Shown here: positions 1-10,400 of the stretch, piece after piece | Layout of the letters: the number at the start of each line of letters is the position of its first letter | How positions within the stretch are numbered: the stretch's first letter is position 1 | Assembly: GCA_963971575.1 (NCBI GenBank) | Contig: OZ020611.1 | Span: 19,380,092 to 19,444,091, forward strand | DNA length: 64,000 nt | DNA from: Liopterus haemorrhoidalis | Taxonomy: Eukaryota; Arthropoda; Insecta; Coleoptera; Dytiscidae | Direction: 5' to 3' | Notes under the pieces: generated by a model | What the model was told of the DNA's origin: nothing | The model's database searches: none | Seen by the model: only the letters and a program-made list of their open reading frames with translations | Program-made: the position numbers and the translations under genes

Positions 1-447
1 GCAAACTAGAGTTCGAATCCTGTCAATTTTAATTTTTTTGTTTTTTTTTGCAGTTTTCTTTTGTTAAATTATTTTGTCAAAATTCTAGTTATATTTTGGT
101 AAATGTTGCATTTAATTTTTAAAAGCGTAAATTTAATAACCAGTGGGAAGTGTTGAAATTATAATATAATTCTGTTTGATGTATACGAAATCAGAGGGCG
201 GGGCTAATGATTTAAGCAACCAATAGAAGCCATAGGCGCAATTTTCTAAATCTTAATGAACCTTGCTATTTAAAAAAAATACTGCACATATTTAGAAACT
301 TGAATAATGGTATTAGGCATTCGAATTAAAATTCATAAAAAAATATTTTGACATAAAATTTGTATGGGCATCCCAAATAATCATCATTCAGTTATTAAAT
401 ACCTGCAAAACCCTGAAATGTGTGAAAATTCACACTTCACATCAATT
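1..447 (+). repeat. HINE-A (DINE-1-like) copy, 3' part, cut by the window edge
   Basis: Begins inside the tRNA-like module (AGAGTTCGAATCCTGTC) and runs through the conserved 3' half to the inverted subterminal repeat ATACCTGCAAAACCCT, then hairpin GTGTGAAAATTCACAC (420-435) and CTTCACATCAA. The same 450 bp recurs, mostly inverted, at 33641, 37555, 39871, 43583 and 47935. Confidence 0.8.
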
Positions 448-556
448 TTTTTTAGATCATCTCTTTTATTTTAAAAATTTACAGATTAAAATCAAGTTCA
501 TATGTGTAAGCTAAGACTACTATTATACGTAATGATTCAATCTATTGTTTGAATTA

Positions 557-2320
557 TTTTTTAGGGTTTTGTAGGTATGACCACCAAAAAATACTTATAA
601 CGTCACTCATGTGTCCGTCTGTCTGTCTGTACGGTAGAAATTGTAGCCCAAGGCTTAATATAGAAAGTTGAAATTTGGTCTGCTTATACAACTCTTTGGC
701 CCACATATAGGAAAATATAGAGAGTTCAAAAAAACACATCCTGAGATAAATATAAACAAATATGTATTAAGTAAAAAATTAAATATATTTTTTTAAATTT
801 TGAGTGCCACATCAATTGATACCTCTTAATACGTGAATCAAAAAACAAATTTTTATTTTTGAAAAATTATTATTTTTTTTCGATATTTGCCATATGATAT
901 TTTTATAATATATTTCAAAAAACTTTTGTCACCTCTCCCTATCACCCAGAGGGGTTGATCTAAAAATCTGAAAAAAACCTCCATAATGAACATTGATGGG
1001 AACCGAAATAGTACAACAGGATTTTTTGACCAGCTTAGTTTTTCGAAAAATGTCGATTTTTTTGTGTCGTCGATAAAAAAAATGTTTTAAAAATTCATTG
1101 TGTGGCATCAAAAGAAAGATCTTAAGACGTAGATTAAGGAACAAAAGCATTTTTTTACAATTGTGCTAAAAAAAAGTTCTTGTTCCGCCCTAATTTACCC
1201 AAAGGGGCTAAACTAAAAATCTGAAAAAAATAAAGTTAACGTACATTGATCAGATCCGGAAGCGTAAGAGAGAAATTTTTGACCAAATTGCGTTTTTGAA
1301 AAATATTACAGTTTTTGTGTTTTTGACAAAATTAATTATTTTTTTAATTCATGGCTAAATTATGCATGGCTAAATTATGTTATGGATTTTTTGTATTTAT
1401 GACTAAGATAGTGTTTGTCTATTTTTGAAATTAAAAATATAATAAAATTTTAACAGCTGTGAACCGAGTTCCATGTGTAAGCTTTACGCATATGAACACC
1501 ACACTACACTCTGCTACGTGTGTAGTGTTCAGTTATTTTATTATGCTTTTATACGTTGAAATAATAGGTTGAATTAGTTGGTTAGTTAACATTTTTGGCG
1601 CACAGCAACAAAGGCTATTTGCGCCTAACGCAGTCTATTTAAATGACTACACTACATATTAAAAACAATAAATTAAACAATCAATAAATAAATAAAATCA
1701 ATAAAATTACGCATACTCAATAAAAGAAATCTTGCACAGACAAACACAAATAAATAAGATAAAAAGTCTGTTCGAAAATTTGAACAGACTCAGGGTGATG
1801 GTAAGAGGCTGTAAAGGGGCCAATTACCATCGAATATCACAGTTTAGAAATAGAACACATTAAAATAAGGTACAAGACTTCACACATAAAACAGTAAGTT
1901 CGTATTGTTTGAATTACGTTAGATGTTTGTTTTTAAGGTATCAAAGAGAAATAAATCATCTATAGCAATCAAATACTTATAAATCAAATATCACATTGTT
2001 AATAGTGAGAAATACGTTACTGAAATTGAAAAAAATAAGCCATTTATTTATATATTTCTTATTAATCTTATGAACACTTGAATACGAAGAAAATGCAGAA
2101 AAAAACGTTGGAATTTTTGGCAAATTATTTAAATTTTGTTTAAAGAAATTAAATGGAACATCTTAGTACTCAAATAAAGAATAAAAATGATTATCAAAAA
2201 TCTTTTGATTTTGATGTGATTATAGAAAAAATAAATTCCTGGACACCCAGCATTCTGTTTCTTACACTTGTTAAATACCTACAAAATCCTAAAATGTATG
2301 AAAATTCACACCACATCAAT
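557..2320 (+). repeat. HINE-A long subfamily copy (about 1.76 kb)
   Basis: Starts TTTTTTAGGGTTTTGTAGG, has a GTCCGTCTGTCTGTCTGT array at 613-630 and the block GAAATTTGG...ACATATAGG. It ends with TTAAATACCTACAAAATCCT, a decayed hairpin and CACATCAA. Bases about 1580-1910, a segment starting GGCGCACAGCAACAAAGG, are absent from sister copies and look like a later insertion of unknown type. Confidence 0.75.
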
Positions 2321-2458
2321 TTTCAAATATATTATAACATCAAAATTACAGATATATTGTAACTGGTTGAAATTTTATCAATAATCTCATATATTTGTGT
2401 TTTAATTATTTATCAGATTATTTGAAGATTTTTTGTACATACCAACAGCGAACCACTT

Positions 2459-3202
2459 AAATGTTACCTTTTATGTCACTATCTATATTTTTTGTGTGTA
2501 CGACAAATATAATAATAATATTTTTTTATTGAACAGCTTGCGGCAAAAAAGTATTACCAATCATCTAAAAAATCTAACATTTACGTCAAATAAAGGAAAC
2601 ATTAAAAGTAGACAATTAATTTCAAGACTTCCTAATTTACAGCATACGATATTATGTAATACGAAATCAATTAAAAATCACCAGGTTAAAAAATCGAGCC
2701 TCTATCTTGAGGGGGCAAATAAAATAAATGCGTGGATGAGAGGGCAAATTTAACTGAAAACCTGAAGGACCTAAAACTGAATTTATTTAGGTTTTAGGTT
2801 CCGGTTCATGTTCAGTATGTAAATTTCATTTCGATTTCAGGTTCAGGTTCAATAACAAAAACTTATATAGGTTCCAGAACCTATTTTTTCCAGTTCGTGT
2901 TAGGGTTCAGTGACAATTTTAAATAAAATTATAAGAACAAAGTTATACTTCAAAATTAATTTATTTAAAAGAAAACACAACTAAGTTACAATTTGTTGTC
3001 AGTAAATAAAAATGTATTTTGAAAAAAAAAAAAGTACAAATATCTCTAAATATATTCAGATCCGTAGCAATGTTTTTGGTGCCCTTGACATGACAAATAC
3101 TTAAAATAGCACCCTTGTCCCAAAAATCCCCAAATATTCATCTAATTGAAAAAAATGTATTCAAAAAAAAAAAAAAATGTTTTATTACTATAAACAATTT
3201 TT
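2459..3202. repeat. Left arm of a large inverted duplication
   Basis: Reverse-complement matches 4110-6310 once the two insertions in the right arm are removed. By eye a 200-bp stretch differs at about 5% of positions. It includes an AGGTTC/GGTTCC-rich stretch at about 2780-2910. No coding capacity was recognised; an open frame at 2433-2753 shows no family features. Confidence 0.8.
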
Positions 3203-3331
3203 ACCGACCGCCAACATATATAAGGGAGTTATTGTGATCATACCGATTTGGACATTTCGAGATTTCGATGGATCTCCACGAATTGAGGTCCCTACATAAC
3301 GTTTTGATTATTTTTAGCATGATGTCTGTCG

Positions 3332-3362
<31 letters not shown>

Positions 3363-3405
3363 GGTCCGTGTACACGTGCAGAGCAAAATCTGCTAAATGG
3401 ATTTT
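3199..3405 (+). repeat. HINE-B 5' fragment
   Basis: Begins TTTTTACCGACCGCCAACAT and carries AAGGGAG, ATTTCGATGGATCTCCACG, the GTCTGTCT array (about 3328-3362) and GTGTACACGTGCAGAGCAAA, then breaks off. It forms the inner part of the left arm of the inverted duplication. Confidence 0.8.
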
Positions 3406-3686
3406 TAATTTAGGTAAAAAAAAGTATGTAGATTTGAAAAATTCAAACCGCATGTCCCTATATTTCATTGTTCTTAAGTTAGGATTTTTTTTTTAATTTC
3501 CAAAAATAATTGAAAAGTTAAAAAATATCACAAAAAAATTATTGAACCAGGATTCGAACATATGTTATTAGGCATTTCAATTTTTTTTTTCTAGGGGAGT
3601 GTTTCGGGCTTACAATTGTTTACAACTGGTATTAAAAAACTTAAAACATCTCCCTTATTATTAACTGAACAAAAAAATATATTGAA

Positions 3687-4020
3687 AAAAATCAGCTGTG
3701 GCCCCCACAGGACCGACCGCCATCACAAAGTACTTGTTTAATTTATGCTGCTTTATCAAAAAATGTCTTGAATAAAAGTTGTTAGTTATTGCTTTAATAG
3801 CAACTTTAATTAAATAATTTTTTTCGAAATATTCTCTGTTGTGAAATATTCGCAAAAATCTTAAAGCCGACACGAGTAAACTCCCATTTCTAGTTAACCG
3901 ATTTTTACCAAAAGTTAATCAACTCGTGCCATTGATGTCAAAAGCTTAAATATGAAGTTTTATAAAAATCCTTTTAGCCGAATTTGCTCTGCACGTGTAC
4001 ACGGACCGACAGACAGACAT

Positions 4021-4070
<50 letters not shown>

Positions 4071-4114
4071 CGACAGACATCATGCTAAAAATAAACAAAA
4101 CGTCGGTAAAAATT
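3687..4114 (-). repeat. HINE-B partial copy
   Basis: Read on the minus strand it ends GGCGGTCGGTCCTGTGG, then CCCCACAGCTGA at 3687-3717. A pure GACA/GTCT array occupies about 4006-4070. The 5' head is largely deleted, leaving TACCGA joined to GTTTTGTTTATTTTTAGCATG. Confidence 0.75.
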
Positions 4115-4165
4115 GTTTATAGTAATAAAACATTTTTTTGTTTTTGTTGAATACATTTTTTACTT

Positions 4166-4289
4166 GCCCGACCTTAATATATAAGGGGCAAGTATTGTAA
4201 TCGCGAAAATTTTCGATGTCGAGATTTTGACGGATGACCACGTTTCATGGTCCAGGGAATCCAAAAAACCTATTTTCGAAGTGCCGTCC

Positions 4290-4321
<32 letters not shown>

Positions 4322-4857
4322 CTGTCTGTGTGTATACACGATAACTCAAAAACGGTTTAACTTAAAGAGTTCGTTCTGGTTCTAAAAAATTCTCCTATTA
4401 AATAGGAAGAACCCTATTGTTTTTTATGAAAATCGGTTGACTAGAAATGGGAGTTTACTCGTGTCGATTTTAATATTTTTGCGAATATTTAGCAACAGAA
4501 AAATATTTCGAAAAAATTTATTGAACAAAAGTTACTATAAATGCAATAACTAATAACTTTTATTTGAAACGTTTTTTGATAAACCGAAAAATTTCGAAAT
4601 TTTTTTGTAAATTATTTAAAATTTTTCCAAGTCTCAATTTTTTCATACTTATATGTAACGTTTCCATGGTCATGATAATTAATTCGTAACTAGTAAAGCA
4701 AGCCTTGGACAAAAATTTGTATAGAACATAATTTGATGTAATTTTGAAGATTTATCTAAATATTTAAAAAAATTTTTTTTTTTTAGTTTACATTTTTTTT
4801 TTAAATATTTTTTTTATGGGAGGGCAAGTCTAGCGGAGGTTTCCTTTCGCCACTGGT
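4166..4857 (+). repeat. HINE-C, chimeric DINE-1-like element
   Basis: Begins ACTTGCCCGACCTTAATATA and has a (GT)n microsatellite at 4291-4332 followed by GTCTGTCTG. From about 4435 to 4680 it shares the HINE-B body (GGTTGACTAGAAATGGGAG...). It ends AGGGCAAGTCTAGCGGAGG...TCGCCACTGG. ACTTGCCC and GGGCAAGT are its subterminal inverted repeats. The left arm of the inverted duplication shows the empty site (CTAATTGAAAAAAATG near 3142-3158); insertion lies within a T run with no obvious duplication. Confidence 0.65.
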
Positions 4858-4910
4858 TTCAATTAGATGAATATTTGGGGATTTTTGGGACAAGGGTGCT
4901 ATTTTAAGTA

Positions 4911-5669
4911 CAGTAAAACCTTGTTATAACGGACTTCGGATATAACGGACAAAATGTTTGTCCGGAAAAACAATAGTGTTTCTCACTCAAAATCAGGCCC
5001 GTTATTTTTTTCGTTTCGGGTTTTGTTCCGGTTCAATTAAAAAACTATATCAGTTCGGTTACGGCAAAAATAAGGTTTTTTTTTTTTGGTTTTCGGTTCA
5101 TTAAAATATTTTTTATTTTATTAAATCTGCTTTTATTTGTTTTAGAAATTTATTTTCTACTATAATTTAGAAGAACATTTTATTCCTTATTTTGTAATAA
5201 TCATACCAAGCACGCTGCTGGGGGGGGGGGCGTTCACCCCCCTTGAAATAATAGAAGCGCATTTTTTTTTTACTTATCAGTTAAAGAAAATACGATTTTT
5301 TTTCTGCTCATCAGTTTAAAAAATAATCTTAAATAAAATGTATTTTATATTCACTCCCATAAACATTATAAACCGATATTTTTTTCGGTTCAGCTCCGGT
5401 TTTCGTTCCAACAAAAATAACGGTTTTTTTCGGTTTTCGGTTTTCGATTCAGAAATATAAAGATATATCTTAGATAATATTTTAGATAAAAAACAAACAT
5501 TTTATATATTTTTTTAAAACTTTTTGAAACCTCATCATAGTTTAAAATTATATAATATTTTCAATCCATTTATGGAAACTTCAGTGACCTCTTATTTTTA
5601 TATAACGGACTTTCGGCTTTAACGGACATCCCCTAACCCAAATTAGTCCGTTATATCGAGGTTCTACTG
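4911..5669. mobile_element. pogo/Tigger-like MITE with TA target duplication
   Basis: Ends CAGTAAAACCTTGTTATAAC and, inverted, CAGTAGAACCTCGATATAAC, flanked by TA (4909-4910, 5670-5671). The other arm keeps the empty site AAGTATTTGTC. The interior is mostly another element of the TTCGGTT-rich hAT family also seen at 13679 and 41730 (about 5000-5455), with a run of 11 G at about 5220. No transposase. Confidence 0.85.
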
Positions 5670-6309
5670 TATTTGTCATGTCAAGGGCACCAAAAACATT
5701 GCTACGGATCTGAATATATTTAGAGATATTTGTACTTTTTTTTTGAAAATACATTTTTATTTACTGACAACAAATTATAAGTTGGTTGTGTTTTCTTTTA
5801 ATTAAATTAATTTTGAAGTATAACTTTGTTCTTATAATTTTATTTAAAATTGTCACTGAACTCTAACACGGACTTGAAAAAATAGGTTCTGGAACCTATA
5901 TAAATTTATGTTATTGAACCTGAACCTGAAATCGAACTGAAATTTATACACTGAACATGAACCGGAATCTAAAACCTAAATAAATTCAGTTTCAGGTCCT
6001 TCAGGTTTTCAGTTAAGTTTGTCCTCTCATCCACGCATTTATTTTATTTGCCCCCTCAAGTTAGAGGCTCGATTTTTTAACCTGGTGATTTTTAATTGAT
6101 TTCATATTACATAATATCGTATGATGTATATTCGGAAGTCTTGAAATTAATTGTCTACTTTTAATGTTTCCTTTATTTGACGTAAATGTTGTTAGATTTT
6201 TTAGATGTTGGGTAATATTTTTTATCCACAAGCTGTTCAATAAAAAATATTATTATTATATTTATTGTACACACAAAAAATATTGATAGTGACATAAAGT
6301 TTTTAGTTA

Positions 6310-6960
6310 ACGTCTTTTCGAAAGACCGTATCTCAAAATCTACCTAAGATAAAGATCTGCGGTTAAAATTTTTAAATTCCTGAGGTTCTAAAGGGCCTTA
6401 GGACTCATTTAGAAACAACTTGCAAACAAACATTTTTTGTAAATTTTTTCTTTTTTCATTTTTTTTTTGTAATTTCAAATAATCGTAAACTAAAAACAAT
6501 AAAATATAGAGAACTGCGGTCTGAATTTTTCAAATATTCATATATGTCTAGAAAAAATTGGGGCTTTAATAACCCAACTTTTACAATAAATATGAATCGT
6601 CAAACAAAATCTTTGAAAATGACCCAGAATCGAAAAAATCGTAAGGGATACCCCTTACGATTTTTTCGATTTTTTAGAAATTTTTTTCTCTTTCTGATTT
6701 ACTTTAAAATGTGTACAATTATGTATTTTGAGTCGTAGGTCTCAGAAATAATCTTCATTATAAGCTACTGTTTACCGTTTTTGAATATATTCAAAAAAAC
6801 CGACAGAAATATACATATAAAAATTTTTAGAACATATGCGTGATAATAATTTGTTATGTTTCCAGCAGAACATTTTTTTTTTAGATAAAGTTTGGCATTA
6901 ATATTGTAATTTTTATAATTTTATCAGGAAATTATGGAATTTTATCATTATTATAATTTA
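6310..6960. repeat. Interspersed repeat of unknown class with a perfect hairpin
   Basis: Shares phrases such as CGTATCTCAAAA and CTGCGGTTRAAATTTTT with 45000-45960, so it is a repeat family. A perfect 20-bp hairpin lies at 6628-6647/6652-6671. The open frame at 6544-6738 reads through this hairpin and is not considered a gene. Confidence 0.45.
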
Positions 6961-7079
6961 AATTCTATTTATAAAGTGCTGACACCGCATAACAACACTA
7001 TGAACTTGTTTATCTACCTCTGGTGGTAAAACAATAAAACGCATGACATTTCATATGCGTCATAATGTTTTTGTTAGTG

Positions 7080-7223
7080 AACATTTGACATTTGTGTATT
7101 GTATCCTGTGGATTTATTAAATTACCCAGAATATTCCTTGCGAATATACGCAGGAAACAATTATTTAGTAAATTAATATTTTTATTGATGTTATAATTAT
7201 TGGATTATTAAGAATCTTGCAAG
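7080..7223 (+). other. Probable 5' untranslated exon of Vamp7
   Basis: Since the start codon follows an acceptor AG with no spacer, transcription must begin upstream. CAAG|GTAAAC at 7220-7229 is a good donor, giving a 57-nt intron (7224-7280). The exon's 5' limit is not visible and 7080 is a guess. A CRE/AP-1-like TGCGTCAT lies near 7055 and could be a promoter element, but this is inference. Confidence 0.45.
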
Positions 7224-7280
7224 GTAAACTGTAGAAACTTAATGACATACATTATTGTTAATACTTTTGTTCTTTTTTAG

Positions 7281-7484
7281 ATGCCTCTATTATACAGTGT
7301 GGTATCTAGAGGAAGTACAGTGCTTGCTAAATATGCAACCTGTGCAGGAAATTTTGCTGAAGTTACTGAGCAGATTATTTCGAAAATACCTCCACATAAC
7401 GATAAACTAACATACTCACATGGAAACTATTTGTTTCATTATATATGCGAAAATCGCATTATTTATATGTGTATCACTGATGAT
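7281..7484 (+). CDS. Vamp7: Vamp7 coding exon 1 (longin N-terminal half)
   Basis: 68 codons from ATG to ITDD. The 5' border is TTTTTTAG|ATG and the 3' border GAT|GTAAGA, phase 0. The open frame runs four codons into the intron before a stop, so an ORF caller overextends it. Confidence 0.95.
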
Positions 7485-10400
7485 GTAAGATATTAATCAC
7501 TATCTTTTTAATGGTCAAAGTCATTTTTTAGATTTCTATACTGTTTTTGTTGGTTATATGACGGGATCTTTTTTAAATTATGTATCGGTATGGGTTGTAT
7601 ATTATTAGATTGGCATCATACACAGGTAAATTGTAACCAGAAACTCGTGGCGGAAGGGGATAAGGTCTGCGTAGAGAGACATCTAAGTGAACGACATAGA
7701 CACGAAATGCAAAACTAATTGCGTCTCCACTACTATTTTTCTGTTAGATCCACGTGCATCCTAATTTCGTACGCCACAGCTTGCTGGTTGAAGTATAGTT
7801 CCCAACTTTATGAATTAATTGGTTCCGAAGCTCTATCATAAAGTGGGAACTTAATTTTCATAGAAGCAATGTTAAAAATAGGATTAATGTTTCCAATAGT
7901 TACATTTTTAACACTCTTTCCTGCATCTTAATCGATATTATATTTATTTTGTTATATTCTTAACCAGAGGGCCATAATTATGTGAAAGGTGTGCTGCGTA
8001 CTTTGTAGAATTAGGACAAATATAATACGGAGAAATGAGTGTTGGGGGTTTTGAATTTTTCATGTTTTTTACAAGGGTTACATTTTTGATGTAAAGTAAA
8101 TAATAAGTGAGATATTTCAAGATTTTAGTTTTAAGGTGTAGCCCCGTAATTCTCCCTAATGTTCATTCAATCGAAAAGAACAAAAAATACTTGATTTCAT
8201 ATTATTAACACTGTTAAGTCAATAATAAGGAAAATATTTCAAAAATTTAGTTTTAGGGAAAAGTCACTGAATATTTCAGATGCAGACAGGTAACATTAAA
8301 AAAGATATTACTGTCTTATTAAAAGATATTATTATTAAACAGGATTTTGAATTCTAGTAACTGTTAAGGTTTGATTGAAGCTTTTGATCATTTTGTATAG
8401 CAAAGGCCAACTACAATTATTAAAAAATTAGCTTTAACAACTTAAAAAAATTAAAATTCCATTTGGTTCTGCTTAAAGGTTTGAAATAGCCTATAGTTCT
8501 GCAGCATGTAAAGAAATTGATTACCACAAATTTTTGTTTTTTTTTTCACGCAACAGCAATGCAAATTGCATTTCTTTTAAAATGGGACAACACTTCATTT
8601 ATTTTAATAAAATGCATAGCACATTAGATACGAGCAAAAATCTATAACTTTCCAAATTTGCTGGTCACCGTGGCGTAGTGGTTAGAGCATCGGTTCCCAA
8701 CCTGTGCTCCGTGGAGCTCCATATGCTCCGCGTGCACTTCTCAAGTGCTTCGCAGCCGTTCTAGGAAATAAAATAAATAAAAATGGAATAAAACCAAAGG
8801 ATTAGAAATAAAAAACAGAACCAAAATAAGAAAACTGGAAATAACATTCTGAACGAAAAATTGACAAGTTGAATGTATGTCTGAGTGATTTCTGACTCGA
8901 GCCGGTTTATGACTCTAACTGGAATGTGATCGGCGAGATACATTGTTGTTTGAACAATCTGTGTGTATCATGATTATTTGCTTCATTTTATAAAAATCTG
9001 TTTATCAATAAGTGAGCTGAGAAAGAGAAATAAAAAAATAAATAAATTTTATTATAGTTGAAAGTACATAAAAATACAAAAACCAAGTCAAAAAAAAATT
9101 CATGGACAATAGAAAATCTATGCTTTATAGCTAGGTTAGGTTAGGCTATAATAAGCCTTTTCGAGCAATAAAAAAGTGAAAATTGACTTTATAGTGAAAT
9201 TTGTGAAACATTACTTGTAAACATTAATGTGTAAGACATAGGGTAGGCCTAAGGGTCTCCGCCATTAAAATTGATTCTAAAAAAGGCTCCGCAAGTCAAA
9301 AAGGTTGGGAACCACTGGGTTAGGGTAGCGAGGCATTTACTTCTGGGCCATGGGGGCTCGGGTTCGAATCCCGGTTATGGCATGGATATTTCTGTTGTCT
9401 GAAAAAATGGTGGGGCAGTATTTTTTTTTTTTTTCATTGACCTTTTTTCATTTATTAGCATTAACTTTAATTGTTCTTATAGAATCTGTAGCTATTTATT
9501 ATTCATATGATTTTTTTTTTTTAACTTCATTGGTGATCTTGTATGTGATCTTTTTTCATGCACTCTATTTCCCAGAAGTACTGGTTTAATTATCTAAAAA
9601 AAAATCTGAGAAATTCAAATTGAATTTAATTTCGTAAACTGAAATGGTACTCTCGGAATTTTTAATTAGATTAGTTATTCGGTAAAATAGAATTGAGAAC
9701 TGACACGCTCGGATACGCAGTCTGGTGGTCAAATATTATACTAGGCGCCTGTAGTACTGTTTGAACTTATTACATATATTCTAGTGTTGATTTTTTGTTA
9801 GAATGTCGATAGAAGTTGTGAAAAACTGTAAAAGTAGAACAAATTGTAGTGTTTTTTGCTGTCATTCAAGACAGGACAAAGATAGGCATCTTAGTTTTTT
9901 CTTTTCTTAAGATAAATGGAGGGAAAGTTAATATTAAGTCCAGATTGGAAAAAATTTGATTATGGACAGGAGGAAGGCATGGGAATATATTTTGAGTTAA
10001 AAAGTAACTGATACTATGCGAGTTTGTTCATTACATTTGTCGCAGAAAAACTAAACTGCACTAATATATTAATTTTATTTCATGAGGCAATGAACATGCA
10101 CTTGTTTACAAACATAATCCATATATTGTAAATTCAGATGACCGACACTCAGATGTACCACATAAATTTAAATTCCCGGCATTTAACACCTCAACTATAG
10201 GGTAACCATTTTCTTAAGAAGGTAAGAAGGCAATGCGGTCGTCACTTTCGAAATATAAGTGAAGAGAAAAAAAAAAGTTCTTCACCTCCCAAATCCAAGT
10301 GAAGAGCAAAAAAAAAACCTCACCTCCCAAAAAAAAGGTCCTCAAATACAAGTTACAATGCTGGACAAAATGTTAGAATGCGGGACTTTTGCGGGACACC

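Larger units (their letters stand above)
4110..6310. repeat. Right arm of the large inverted duplication
   Basis: Reverse complement of 2459-3202, interrupted by HINE-C (4166-4857) and a pogo-like MITE (4911-5669). Both insertion points are uninterrupted in the left arm. Confidence 0.8.
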
